Shown: positions 45,444 to 54,542, numbered from the stretch's first letter. The stretch: DNA of 64,000 nucleotides from Cohnella herbarum (GCF_012849095.1 NZ_CP051680.1:8233001-8297000); one strand, 5' to 3'. The notes: generated from the letters alone by a model not told the origin. Numbers and translations: made by a program.

Positions 45444-46757
45444 ATGGGTCGCTTCTATACGGTGCGTAAACAAGACGGACATTGGAATTTTTCGGACGAT
45501 ACGGGCAAGCCTTTTTATTCTCTCGGAGTGAATTGTTTTTCGTACGGTCCCGACGTTCCGTTGCAAGCGAATCCCGAACGCCAATACGGAGGCGACGGAA
45601 ATTGGTACGGGAATTGGGCCGAACGGAAACTGGACGAAGTGTGGTCGATCGGGTTCAATACGCTGGGAGCGTGGCATAGTCCCTATTTCATGAACAAATC
45701 GATTCCGAAGACGATCGAAATTCGCTGCTCGAGGCAGGCGAAGAAGGTAAACAAAGGATGGGGCGGCTTCCCGGACGTATTCGATCCGAGCTTCGCCGCT
45801 TCGATCCACGCCGAAATGGTCGACGTCTACTACCAGAAAGGGATGAACGTGGCGGAAGACCGGTCGCTCGTCGGCGTGTTCCTAGACAACGAGCTTCGTT
45901 GGTTCGGAACGGGAGGACAATGGGGGTTTACCGATCCGGGACCGGGGAAGAACGATACGAACTTGGCGGAGGATTATATTCTTCTGCCCGGGGACGCCGC
46001 GGGCAAGCGGGCATGGGTCGATTATTTAAGAGAACGTTACTCGACGATAGAGAAGCTGAACGAAACATGGCAAGCGGAATACGGCGGCTTCGACGAGTTG
46101 GCGTATCGCACCGAATATCGGACGGCGGAGGATGTCTACGAGCAGGATAAGCTGGGGTTCGTTCGGCTCATCGCCGAAACTTATTTCCGCACGACAACCT
46201 CGATCTTACGAATGTACGACCGCAATCATCTCATTCTCGGCTGCCGCGAGCTCGGCTCCAGCGTGCCGGATTTCGTCCTCGAAGCGATGAAGGACTACGT
46301 CGACGTCATTTCCGTCAACTTTTACAGCATGACTCTCCCTTACTCATGGTTGGAGAGGGTGCACGAAACGACCGGTAAGCCGATCATGGTTACGGAGTTC
46401 TGCTTCGGCGTCGCGGGGGAAGCGGGTTTCCGCACGGTAACGAACGGCGCGCAGCGAGCGGAGGTTCCGAATCAACGCCGACGCGGCGAATGTTATCGGG
46501 ATTTCGTAACCGAAGCGACCGCCAAGCCGTATATCGTCGGCATGCATTGGTTCGCCATGTACGATTTCTATGATTCTAACGGGTTGACGGGGAACTATGG
46601 CTTATACGACGGACAGGATCGGTTGTGGGAGGAGTTTGCCGAAGCGGTGCGCATAACCCATCGCGGCGCATTGCTCGGCAAAACGGGGGAAACGGCATTC
46701 CGGACATGGCGAACCGGCGCGGCGACCGGAACGGAAGGAGGCGGCCGTCATGAGTGA
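45444..46757 (+). CDS. GH42-like clan-A glycoside hydrolase, copy 2
   Basis: 437 residues from ATG 45444, with AAGGAG 7 bases upstream; the frame is open to 45378 but without a good site. It is homologous to the preceding protein along its whole length: GVFLDNELRW (E150), ERYSTIEKLNETWQAEYGGF, IMVTEFCFGV, RRRGECYRDF. The tandem pair probably arose by duplication and has diverged noticeably, so the two may prefer different linkages or chain lengths. Its end overlaps the AraC gene by 8 bases. Confidence 0.77.
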   Translation: MGRFYTVRKQDGHWNFSDDTGKPFYSLGVNCFSYGPDVPLQANPERQYGGDGNWYGNWAERKLDEVWSIGFNTLGAWHSPYFMNKSIPKTIEIRCSRQAKKVNKGWGGFPDVFDPSFAASIHAEMVDVYYQKGMNVAEDRSLVGVFLDNELRWFGTGGQWGFTDPGPGKNDTNLAEDYILLPGDAAGKRAWVDYLRERYSTIEKLNETWQAEYGGFDELAYRTEYRTAEDVYEQDKLGFVRLIAETYFRTTTSILRMYDRNHLILGCRELGSSVPDFVLEAMKDYVDVISVNFYSMTLPYSWLERVHETTGKPIMVTEFCFGVAGEAGFRTVTNGAQRAEVPNQRRRGECYRDFVTEATAKPYIVGMHWFAMYDFYDSNGLTGNYGLYDGQDRLWEEFAEAVRITHRGALLGKTGETAFRTWRTGAATGTEGGGRHE

Positions 46758-47655
46758 TCAAGATTTGGCTGCGCTCAGTCCCGACGAGTCGATGGGCAAA
46801 TTGAATGATTACTATTACCCTCCATATATTACGCAAGCCCATATCTTCAACGCTCCGCGCGGCTGGGGGTTCGCCAATCGCGTTCTCAAGCAATACGCGT
46901 TGCAGTACGTAATCGACGGCAGCGCCGAATTCCGGGTCGAAAGCCGTAAGTTCGCTACGCATAAGGGCGATCTTATCCTATATCGGCCGTACGAGATGCA
47001 TTCCGTGCGGATGTATCCGGACCAGGACTATATCTCGATTACAATCGTGTTCCACTATGGCAACTCTACCTTTCCGAACGAGGAAATGTTCGCGTGGGAA
47101 AATTACTTGGGGAATTACGCTAACCATGAAGTCAACCATTACATTGCCGAGTTGGTAGCCAAGTATCATCAGCCCGGCGTTCATAACCAGATGCAATGCC
47201 AAGGCTTGCTGCATCTTATTCTGTCCGCGTGCTCCAAATCTCGCAGGGAACGCCAACTGCCCGGCGCCTCGAAACGGAACAACTTGGCCCGACTCGTGCA
47301 CGTCAAAAATCATATTCTGAAAAATCTAGACAAAAACATCGTCCCGGAAGAGCTGGAGCGGCTGTCCGGTCTCAGTTGGAATTATTTGACGAGCCAGTTC
47401 ACGAAAACGTTCGGCTACACCGTCGTGCAATTCCTCATCTACTCGCGCATCGAAGCCGCGAAAAAAATGGCGCTCGAAAGCTCTTTGTCCTACGGGGAGA
47501 TCGCCAGCCGCGTCGGCTACAATAGCGTGCATTCGTTCGGCAAAATCTTTCGCAAAAAAACGAGCATGAGCTTGTCGGAATATTGCGCTTCCGTCTACGA
47601 CTTCGATCATTGGAAACAGATGAACCGCGCGTCGGGCGACGGAGGCGAAGGTTGA
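46750..47655 (+). CDS. AraC-family regulator of the glycan locus
   Basis: 301 residues: a cupin-type sensor half (ALQYVIDGSAEFRVESRKFA, HKGDLILYRPYEMHSVRMY) and a C-terminal AraC/XylS double helix-turn-helix (VPEELERLSGLSWNYLTSQF, then YGEIASRVGYNSVHSFGKIF). It overlaps the second GH42-like gene, so it is co-expressed with the catabolic genes. It probably activates the 31157-49806 operon when the sugar is present. Confidence 0.85.
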   Translation: MSDQDLAALSPDESMGKLNDYYYPPYITQAHIFNAPRGWGFANRVLKQYALQYVIDGSAEFRVESRKFATHKGDLILYRPYEMHSVRMYPDQDYISITIVFHYGNSTFPNEEMFAWENYLGNYANHEVNHYIAELVAKYHQPGVHNQMQCQGLLHLILSACSKSRRERQLPGASKRNNLARLVHVKNHILKNLDKNIVPEELERLSGLSWNYLTSQFTKTFGYTVVQFLIYSRIEAAKKMALESSLSYGEIASRVGYNSVHSFGKIFRKKTSMSLSEYCASVYDFDHWKQMNRASGDGGEG

Positions 47656-47712
47656 GCAAACCTATAGAAGATCACGATGTCATAGTCCGCGGATGGATCG
47701 AGGGGGAGTCGT

Positions 47713-49806
47713 ATGACGTGGCTTAACCGCAAGCGATCGAAGATCTTCGGAAGCGCGTTTGCGCTTGCGGTTGTCAGCGCGGCGGGAATTTATTATGCAG
47801 TCTCTGCGGGAGGTCAAATGAACAATATCGCGAAAATCGAACTAACTCCGGATATGGTAACCGCCGTATGGACCGGCGGGGACGCTCGGGCGATCGCCGA
47901 CGAGCAGGAGCTGGCGGGCGATCCGCAATCCGGGACGGGAGGCATACCGGAGACGGCTTGGCAAACCGACTATGGCACCTACTACCGTCATGAGAACGAA
48001 GCGATCGTGGATTTGCGGGCGGAGCATCTGCTTACCGAGTTGTATTTATACGGCGAGGGCGGCAACGGCAAAGTGCGGTTTGAATACGGCAAACCGTTCG
48101 ACTGGCAACCGCTTCTTTCGTACGACGATCCCGACGCAAGCCCGCACTGGTCCCGTTATACGCTTGGTGAAGGAGACGAAGGCGTAAGGACGCGTTACCT
48201 GCGCATTACGATCCATAACGGAGCGGACGGCGCGGAACCGGACGACGGTGAACCTCCCGCGAAGACGTTTAACGAAATGGCGCTTTACGGCCGTGCCCTC
48301 GAGAAGCCGGAGGCGATACCTGAACCGAAGCCGCCGGCTCGAACGAAAATGGCGAAGTTCATCGGGATGAACGGATTCATCGACGATTCGGCGCACGTTC
48401 TGATGGCGGGCGGCACGGTGCGCGAATACCATAACTGGTTGTGGGGCGAAGGGGATACGAACCCGGACTATCCGTTTCCTTACCCGAACAACAAGAACGC
48501 TTGGAATCCGAGTTATCCTGGCTGGGATTTCGATGCCTACTACCGTAAGCTGAAGGAATTGGACATAACGGTATTCCCGGCGATTCAAGGCAAGGTCGTC
48601 TGGAATACGAACACGAAAAACATGACGACGGCGGACTCCGATCCGCTTGAACCGGGTTCGTACGCACCGATCTCCGATCATTTGTTCCAATATGCGGCCA
48701 GGTACGGCAAGACGAAGGTCGATCCGTCGTTGCTGAAGGTAGCGGACAACAATGAACCGCTAAGCGGGCTCGATCTGATCGAATATTACGAGGGCGGCAA
48801 TGAAATCGACGCCACATGGGTGGAGCGCGACGAGCTGTATACGCCGTTCGAATACGCGGCCAGAATGAGCGCTTCGTACGACGGGGATCAAGGCCGGATG
48901 AAGAACGCCGAAGGCGCGGCAACGTTTGGCGTAAAGTCGGCTGATCCGAGGGCGAAGTTCGTATTGCCCGGTCTGGCGGACGACAAGTTCCGCTATACGC
49001 TGGATTACATCAAGAGCGTTAAGCTATGGGCGGACGCGCATCGCGCCGCGGACGGTCCGAACGGCAGTTTTCCCGGAGACGTGATCAACTTGCACTTCTA
49101 CGCGTTCGGACGTACGGTGGGACCCGAATTCAAGCAGGGAGTCAGCCCGGAGCGATTCGGCTTGAAGGAGCGTATCGCTCCGGTCGTCGATTTCCGCGAC
49201 CGCTACTTGCCGGACAAGGAACTGTGGGTGAGCGAATTCGGCTACGACGTGAACCAATTGTCGCCGATTAGCGCGCCACGTATCGTGAACGAAGCGAACG
49301 GTATCGATTATTCGCCCGAGGAAGTGCAGGCGCAGTGGCTCGTACGCACGTTCCTGGAGTTGGCCGCCGCCGGTATCGATCGGGCGCAAATGTTCATGAG
49401 CCGGGACGTCAACGAAGAAGACGCCATGCAGTTCTCGAGCTCGGGGCTGGTCAGGAAGGGCGAAGACAAGCGGCCTGCGTGGTTTTATTTGATCACGATC
49501 AAACGGCTGCTCGGCGAGCTTGCATTCGGAAGGTCGCTCGAAGCCGACGAAGCGCCCGTCCGCGCCGTCAGCTTCGTAGATGCCGCCGGCGAGACGAGAG
49601 CTTACGCCGTATGGTCGCCGACGGACAACGGCACGATCGTAAAGGATTATTCGCTGCGATTACCCGAATCGGCAAGCCATGCGACACTCGTGCGGCTGAA
49701 GCACGAACGCATGGACGGAGAGAGCGAGCCGCTGGCGATGGGAGCGGACGGACGCGTATCGCTGGATGTCGGCGAAAATCCGGTGCTGGTCATGCTGAGG
49801 GATTAA
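47713..49806 (+). CDS. Exported clan-A glycoside hydrolase with N-terminal discoidin-like domain
   Basis: 697 residues. An N-terminal hydrophobic segment (IFGSAFALAVVSAAGIYYAV, 11-30) acts as signal or anchor. Residues 45-195 form a beta-sandwich of F5/8-type character (LLTELYLYGEGGNGKVRFEY). A TIM barrel follows with E364 in YYEGGNEID as likely acid/base and E508 in WVSEFGYD as likely nucleophile, ending in a small beta domain. This is a surface or secreted glycosidase that would produce oligosaccharides for the two transporters. The GH family is not certain; GH39/GH5-like architectures are closest in feel. It ends 3 bases before the convergent ligase gene. Confidence 0.7.
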   Translation: MTWLNRKRSKIFGSAFALAVVSAAGIYYAVSAGGQMNNIAKIELTPDMVTAVWTGGDARAIADEQELAGDPQSGTGGIPETAWQTDYGTYYRHENEAIVDLRAEHLLTELYLYGEGGNGKVRFEYGKPFDWQPLLSYDDPDASPHWSRYTLGEGDEGVRTRYLRITIHNGADGAEPDDGEPPAKTFNEMALYGRALEKPEAIPEPKPPARTKMAKFIGMNGFIDDSAHVLMAGGTVREYHNWLWGEGDTNPDYPFPYPNNKNAWNPSYPGWDFDAYYRKLKELDITVFPAIQGKVVWNTNTKNMTTADSDPLEPGSYAPISDHLFQYAARYGKTKVDPSLLKVADNNEPLSGLDLIEYYEGGNEIDATWVERDELYTPFEYAARMSASYDGDQGRMKNAEGAATFGVKSADPRAKFVLPGLADDKFRYTLDYIKSVKLWADAHRAADGPNGSFPGDVINLHFYAFGRTVGPEFKQGVSPERFGLKERIAPVVDFRDRYLPDKELWVSEFGYDVNQLSPISAPRIVNEANGIDYSPEEVQAQWLVRTFLELAAAGIDRAQMFMSRDVNEEDAMQFSSSGLVRKGEDKRPAWFYLITIKRLLGELAFGRSLEADEAPVRAVSFVDAAGETRAYAVWSPTDNGTIVKDYSLRLPESASHATLVRLKHERMDGESEPLAMGADGRVSLDVGENPVLVMLRD

Positions 49807-49809
49807 TCG

Positions 49810-50664
49810 TCAGGAAACGACGAAGTCTACGAATTCGGGAGACCGCAGCGTTCCCTCTCTCGTCCAATGGCGGAAACGCACGCGAGCCTGTATGGACGGC
49901 TCGACGTATACGAAATCCCGATCCTCGTCCTTTTTCAAGCTTTTCGATACGCCGTAGAAAGCGTTCTTATGGGCGGAAGGTACGCCTTGCTCCAATATTC
50001 CGACGTTTCTATCTTGATACCGAAGCAGCCAGCCGAACTGATTTTTACGATATCCGGCAATCTGAAATACCGCTCGTTCGTAGTTCATGATCTTCATCCA
50101 ACTAACGTCTTCGCCGTCGACGTAAGATCTGCTTTTCGCTTTGGCTACGATGCCTTCAAGCCTGCTGCGCCTAATGGTTTCGAATAAGTCGATTCCCGTT
50201 CCTTCTACATAAAGCAGCGGACTCATATACCGATTAGACGATAGCGCGCGCTCGAGAATTTTTTTGCGCTCAACGAGCGGGGTAGACCGTAAATCTTGAC
50301 CTTCATATCGCAGAATATCGAATACGAAGTAATGAACCGGCTGCCGGATAGCGGCTTCCCTAATGCTCATCGGTTTCCTAAGCTTGTATCGTTCGATCAT
50401 CGATTCGTAGTCGATCGTTCCGGTAGCCGGGTTCAAACAAGCCACCTCGCCGTCAAGGACGACGTCGGTGTTGTCTAGGATCGGTACGCGAAGCAATTCG
50501 GGATACCGGGATGTCACTTCGTGGTTATGGCGAGTGTACAGACGGGCGATTCCGTTCTCCATCGAGAGAATGAGCCGGTGACCGTCGATTTTAGGTTCGA
50601 ATATGTACCTTTCGTCATCAAAAGGCGTATCCCGTTCGACCAACGGCATTGGAGACACAAACAA
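49810..50664 (-). CDS. ATP-dependent DNA ligase (LigC/LigD-ligase-domain type)
   Basis: 284 residues. The adenylated lysine is K25 in EPKIDGHR (motif I). Motif IV LEGIVAKAK and motif V SWMKIMN are present, followed by an OB-fold domain (about 190-284). TTG 50664 has AAGGGGG 7 bases upstream. Small stand-alone ligases of this sort act with Ku or in stationary-phase and spore DNA repair in Bacillales. No Ku or polymerase gene is adjacent here. A spore-protein gene is divergent next door. Confidence 0.88.
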   Translation of the reverse strand: MFVSPMPLVERDTPFDDERYIFEPKIDGHRLILSMENGIARLYTRHNHEVTSRYPELLRVPILDNTDVVLDGEVACLNPATGTIDYESMIERYKLRKPMSIREAAIRQPVHYFVFDILRYEGQDLRSTPLVERKKILERALSSNRYMSPLLYVEGTGIDLFETIRRSRLEGIVAKAKSRSYVDGEDVSWMKIMNYERAVFQIAGYRKNQFGWLLRYQDRNVGILEQGVPSAHKNAFYGVSKSLKKDEDRDFVYVEPSIQARVRFRHWTREGTLRSPEFVDFVVS

Positions 50665-50760
50665 GACGCAGCCCCCTTATAAAAAGTCTATAACCAATGA
50701 TATATGAATCGTGTAGATTTTCATTAGGGGATTAATGGTTAATTAAATTTTCGATGGCAT

Positions 50761-50790
50761 GCATAGAAGAAAAACCCAAGAAGCATAATA
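50761..50790 (+). promoter_or_regulatory. Sigma-G-type promoter of spore protein gene
   Basis: GCATA (50761-50765) and CATAATA (50784-50790) with an 18-base spacer match the forespore sigma-G pattern (GNATR, CATNNTA). The start would lie about 20 bases before the spore-protein ATG. Confidence 0.65.
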
Positions 50791-50816
50791 CGTGGTAAAT
50801 CGTGGAGGTGATACAT

Positions 50817-51041
50817 ATGGCAAACAATCGCAGCAGCAATCAGCTTGCAACTCCGCAGGCGCGCAACGCTCTGGATCAACTGAAATACGAAGTCGCTCAG
50901 GAACTCGGAATTCAATTTTCCAAAGACGGCTACCATGGAGATATGCTTACGAAAGATACCGGGCGCATTGGGGGCAACATTACCCGTCGATTGGTACAAA
51001 TCGCCGAGCAACAGTTGGCAGGCCAGTCCGCTCGTTTCTAA
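50817..51041 (+). CDS. Alpha/beta-type small acid-soluble spore protein
   Basis: 74 residues with the family core NQLATPQARNALDQLKYEVA, then GIQF, DMLTKDTGRIGGNITRRLV. These proteins coat DNA in dormant spores and protect it from UV and heat; they are degraded by GPR at germination. ATG 50817 is 8 bases after GGAGGTGAT; the upstream ATG at 50802 is disfavoured. It is a single-gene transcription unit with a sigma-G-like promoter and a strong terminator. Confidence 0.95.
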   Translation: MANNRSSNQLATPQARNALDQLKYEVAQELGIQFSKDGYHGDMLTKDTGRIGGNITRRLVQIAEQQLAGQSARF

Positions 51042-51056
51042 ACCGTTCTCCGCATA

Positions 51057-51086
51057 AACCCGCCGGCTTCAGCCGGCGGGTTTTTC
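51057..51086 (+). terminator. Terminator of spore protein gene
   Basis: AACCCGCCGGC-TTCA-GCCGGCGGGTT followed by TTT: a perfect 11-bp GC-rich stem. Confidence 0.95.
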
Positions 51087-51175
51087 ATGGCCAGAATGCC
51101 GAGCGAGCATAAACGGGGAATGATAGCGCCATCCTAGGGAAGAATGACTATCTTCTCGGAAGGCGGCTTGTTCCC

Positions 51176-52135
51176 ATGAAGCTTATCAGATTGTTCGCTG
51201 GCGCGATCGCTTTAAGCGTGCTGTCCGGTTGCGTCCGCAATCCGGGAGACACGATGAACCTTAAGCAGCACTCCGGACCGGTTAAAGTTCGATCCTACGG
51301 GGAATCGGCTGCCGATTTAACGGAAGGAAGACATATCGTTACGATCCGGCAACTCCAGAATACGGGGTACGTCAGCTTGCAAGACGTGACGCAAGCGACG
51401 GGATATCATGGAGCTTGGTTAAAGGACGGTACTTACGGCGTAGGCGATTACGATGCCGTGTGGATCTTCGGCACGGGCGAAAGCAAGGTATCCTTCGCGG
51501 GTAAACTGTTGAAAATGCCCGGCGCGGCGATTAAAGAAAACAATCAAATGTATATTCCCGTAACGGGTCTGCAGAAATTATTCGGGGACGTTACCGTATT
51601 CGCCGTAGAAGCGGACGATGTCGCGTTCTTTCCTAAACCGACCCCGAACGAGACGGGAGCCTCGGGCAAAAATTTAGATTTCTCCGATGCGGGATCCGTC
51701 AAACCTGCCGCGAATACGACCGCCGACGAGAATGCGGGAAACGAATCGCCGGTTATCGCGTTAGCCAAGAAGTTTATGGGCATTAAATACGAGTTCGGCA
51801 CGGGGCCGTACAAAGAAACGGGAACTTTCGACTGCTCATCGTTTACGAGTTACGTATTTAATCAATTTCATGTCGACTTGCCTCGGGTAGCGAGATCGCA
51901 AGCGGAGATGGGCTCCTACGTAGCCAGGGACAATCTGAAAATCGGCGATTTATTGTTCTTCTACGTACCGGGCCGCTTCAAGAGCAACGAAACCGTCGGC
52001 CACGTGGGCATATATATGGGGGACGGCAACATGATTCATGCCAGTCCTAAGCCTAAGGATGGCGTCCAGATTACTCCGATCAACAAACCGTATTGGAAGG
52101 AAACGTTCCTGTACGCCAAAAGATTCAAGTTATGA
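51176..52135 (+). CDS. NlpC/P60 endopeptidase lipoprotein
   Basis: 319 residues with a lipoprotein signal (LFAGAIALSVLSGC, C19). A middle region (45-155) with YVSLQDVTQATGYHGAW and MYIPVTGLQKLFGD resembles copper-amine-oxidase-like/stalk domains. A C-terminal NlpC/P60 domain has catalytic C220 (TFDCSSF), H276 (VGHVGIYMG) and H288 (MIHASP). It would cut peptidoglycan stem peptides at the outer face of the membrane, in cell-wall growth or spore germination. It stands alone between two terminators. Confidence 0.9.
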   Translation: MKLIRLFAGAIALSVLSGCVRNPGDTMNLKQHSGPVKVRSYGESAADLTEGRHIVTIRQLQNTGYVSLQDVTQATGYHGAWLKDGTYGVGDYDAVWIFGTGESKVSFAGKLLKMPGAAIKENNQMYIPVTGLQKLFGDVTVFAVEADDVAFFPKPTPNETGASGKNLDFSDAGSVKPAANTTADENAGNESPVIALAKKFMGIKYEFGTGPYKETGTFDCSSFTSYVFNQFHVDLPRVARSQAEMGSYVARDNLKIGDLLFFYVPGRFKSNETVGHVGIYMGDGNMIHASPKPKDGVQITPINKPYWKETFLYAKRFKL

Positions 52136-52137
52136 AT

Positions 52138-52180
52138 AAAAACAAGGGCAGTCCCGCTTGAACGGGCTGCCCTTGTTTTA
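52138..52180. terminator. Bidirectional terminator between NlpC/P60 and HD-GYP genes
   Basis: AAAACAAGGGCAGTCCCG pairs with CGGGCTGCCCTTGTTTT around CTTGAA with one T-C mismatch; A- and T-tracts on both sides serve the convergent genes. Confidence 0.9.
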
Positions 52181-53230
52181 CATAAATACTTGCTTGATTT
52201 CTTGGTTGCGTTGGACGGAGAGATCGATAAATTGTTCTCCGACTTGAACGAGCGGGCGGAAATAGTCCGTCGGATGAGTCATCACGATCGTGCCCGATTC
52301 GCCGGTCGACAGCTCGACCCTTTTGCCGATGAAATTCGGAATCATATGCCGAATGAACGTGTGGGTTACCTCCGGATCCAATTCCTCGAAGCTTAATTGA
52401 AACATTTCCCTTAGGACTTGAAGTAAATCCCTTTTCTCGCGGTAGACCCTGGACGATATCATTGCGCTATAAACGTCGGCCACGGCAACGATTCGTGCCA
52501 TCGGATGAATTTCATCGCGCGTTAATCCGTTCGGATAACCTTTGCCGTCCATCCTTTCGTGATGCTGCAGGGCAGCCAGAGCGATGACCGAATCATTGAA
52601 GGATTTTTTCAAGATTTCAAATCCGTAAGCTGGGTGATTTTTGATCTCTTCGTATTCTTCGTCGGATAACTTGGACGGCTTGTTCAGAATGGCTTCGGCG
52701 ATTTTGCATTTGCCGATGTCATGCAAGAAACCCGCCTTGCCTGCCCGAACCGTCTCTTCCTCGTTCCAACCGAGCCACCGCGCGATGTAATAGCTGAGCA
52801 TCCCGACTTGAACGGAGTGCTGGTAGGTATAGTCGTCTTGACTGTTAAGCAGAAGCAGCAGGGAAACGACGTCCCGTTCGGCGCGGAAATTCTCGACGAG
52901 AGGTTGGAAGCTTTCCTTGACGTCTTCTTCGTAAATACGGCCTTCGACCAAAGCTCGTTCAAACAGCTGCTCCGCTCCGGCTACCGCGTCGTGGTACAGC
53001 GGACGAAGCAATGGATTATAGGTCGAACTCGGTTGCTCTTCCTCGACTTGAACCGGGGAATTGCCGGCTCGCCTTTCGATTTCCAGAAAGTCGATCTGAT
53101 GCTGGTACATCCTAGAGAGTTCTTTTTCGTTCAGAGTAGTCCCTTTGGATAAAACGTGCAATCCGAAGGAGTTGTATAGATCCTCCGCCAAACGGTCTCC
53201 TGCTCGCACATCCGTAATATGTACTCTCAT
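52178..53230 (-). CDS. HD-GYP domain protein, probable cyclic-di-GMP phosphodiesterase
   Basis: 350 residues. A short N-terminal beta domain (1-55, DVRAGDRLAEDLYNSFGLHV) precedes the HD-GYP fold: H138, HD at 170-171 in FLHDIGKCKI, HH at 223-224 and GYP at 231-233 in HHERMDGKGYPNGL. All signature residues of active phosphodiesterases are present. No membrane helix or receiver domain was seen, so it is a cytosolic enzyme that lowers c-di-GMP. A relative with the same N-terminal layout begins at 63799. Confidence 0.9.
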   Translation of the reverse strand: MRVHITDVRAGDRLAEDLYNSFGLHVLSKGTTLNEKELSRMYQHQIDFLEIERRAGNSPVQVEEEQPSSTYNPLLRPLYHDAVAGAEQLFERALVEGRIYEEDVKESFQPLVENFRAERDVVSLLLLLNSQDDYTYQHSVQVGMLSYYIARWLGWNEEETVRAGKAGFLHDIGKCKIAEAILNKPSKLSDEEYEEIKNHPAYGFEILKKSFNDSVIALAALQHHERMDGKGYPNGLTRDEIHPMARIVAVADVYSAMISSRVYREKRDLLQVLREMFQLSFEELDPEVTHTFIRHMIPNFIGKRVELSTGESGTIVMTHPTDYFRPLVQVGEQFIDLSVQRNQEIKQVFM

Positions 53231-53382
53231 TAGGCACCTCGACAGGATATTCGATTTAACGACTAATTTCGATTAAATCTCTCATTTAGTTCTATGCTAC
53301 CAAGTTAAGCGTTTACTTGCAAGACGATAGTTAATATTTTACATCCATATATTGGATTATAAAACTGAATGATGACTGCTTT

Positions 53383-53417
53383 TGAAAATTACAATCATTT
53401 AATGATTGTAATTTTCA
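53383..53417 (+). promoter_or_regulatory. Perfect 35-bp palindromic operator
   Basis: TGAAAATTACAATCATT, one T, then AATGATTGTAATTTTCA: a perfect 17-bp inverted repeat. Its right arm overlaps the -35 of the promoter at 53406-53435. It is most likely bound by the DeoR-type regulator encoded as the second gene of the operon. Confidence 0.75.
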
Positions 53418-53435
53418 TTTAAAATGAAGTATAAT
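53406..53435 (+). promoter_or_regulatory. Sigma-A promoter of amino-sugar operon
   Basis: TTGTAA (53406-53411) and TATAAT (53430-53435) are 18 bases apart, about 40 bases before the TTG start of the SIS gene. Confidence 0.7.
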
Positions 53436-53474
53436 TTCATTATTCATCAATACATCCGATAGGAGTGGATTATT

Positions 53475-54524
53475 TTGACAAGAGGAATTTTGACGCTTCC
53501 GGAAATCGGAGATCAAGCTGAAGCTCTGGCAGGAGCATGGGAACAATTGAAGCAACAGTCAAGCTGGGTGCAGGATTATTTGGCGAATAACGAATACGAT
53601 GAGGTTGTGTTTATCGGATCTGGCTCGTCCTATTACCAATCGCAAGTGATGGCTACGACTTTCCGGTTATGGCTTGGACGTAGCGCGAGCGCACTGCCGT
53701 CGTCGGATATTTTCCTGTTCCGCGATCAATCGGTCGCTCGAGACCGTAAAATACTGCTCGTCGGCGTGTCCCGTTCGGGAGAATCTTCCGAAGTCATTCT
53801 TGCGCTCGACTCGGTGAAGGATTTGGCGAATTGGACGACTTGCGGAATTACTTGCTACGAGTCGAGCCGATTAGGCGTCATGACCCCTTGCTTGGTTTCG
53901 CCACTCGGCAAAGAGCAAAGCACGGTAATGACGAAATCGTTCAGCAGCATGACCTTCATGATGCAAGCGGCGATCGCGCAGGCAGCCGGAGGATCTATTT
54001 TGGAAGAAATGGAACAGGTTCTCGACCTTCACGGCGACGTCGTGAAGCGCGCGAATAGCTTTGCCGAAAGCTTAGCCGAAGCGAATGATTTCAATAAGTA
54101 TATTTATTTAGGCATGGGAGCCTATTACGGCTTGTCGCAAGAAGTTTGTCTGAAGCTGAAGGAAATGTCGTACGTATGGACGGAAAGCTACGGCACGCTC
54201 GAGTTCAGGCACGGGCCGAAATCGGTCGTTGAACCGGGCACGCTCGTCTGTCTGCTAGTTTCCGAAAATGCTCGTTCTTACGAATTGAAGGTCGCGGAAG
54301 AAATGAAAGCCTACGGCGCTTTCGTGTTGCTCGTAACGACCGCGGGAGGAGCGGATACGGAATTCGCCGACGCGGTATTCGAGCTTGGAGGAGGTTTCTT
54401 GTCCGATGAAGCGCGCGCGGTGCTTTACCTTCCGTTGCTTCAGTATTTGGGGTTCTACACCGCGATGAAACGGGGAGTGGATCCCGACCATCCAAGAAAT
54501 TTGACTCAAGTCGTTACAATCTGA
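53475..54524 (+). CDS. agaS: SIS-domain sugar isomerase/deaminase, AgaS-like
   Basis: 349 residues with two SIS domains (VVFIGSGSSYYQSQVMATTF and ILLVGVSRSGESSEVILALD; second half EMSYVWTESYGTLEFRHGPK). The layout is that of AgaS/GlmS-isomerase proteins without a glutaminase domain. TTG 53475 is behind AGGAGTGG. In the GalNAc/galactosamine route AgaS deaminates galactosamine-6-phosphate to tagatose-6-phosphate, which fits the aldolase and kinase genes downstream. Fructoselysine-type deglycase (FrlB-like) is an alternative. It is the first gene of a five-gene operon. Confidence 0.75.
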   Translation: MTRGILTLPEIGDQAEALAGAWEQLKQQSSWVQDYLANNEYDEVVFIGSGSSYYQSQVMATTFRLWLGRSASALPSSDIFLFRDQSVARDRKILLVGVSRSGESSEVILALDSVKDLANWTTCGITCYESSRLGVMTPCLVSPLGKEQSTVMTKSFSSMTFMMQAAIAQAAGGSILEEMEQVLDLHGDVVKRANSFAESLAEANDFNKYIYLGMGAYYGLSQEVCLKLKEMSYVWTESYGTLEFRHGPKSVVEPGTLVCLLVSENARSYELKVAEEMKAYGAFVLLVTTAGGADTEFADAVFELGGGFLSDEARAVLYLPLLQYLGFYTAMKRGVDPDHPRNLTQVVTI

Positions 54525-54542
54525 CCGAGGGAGTCTACGTAA

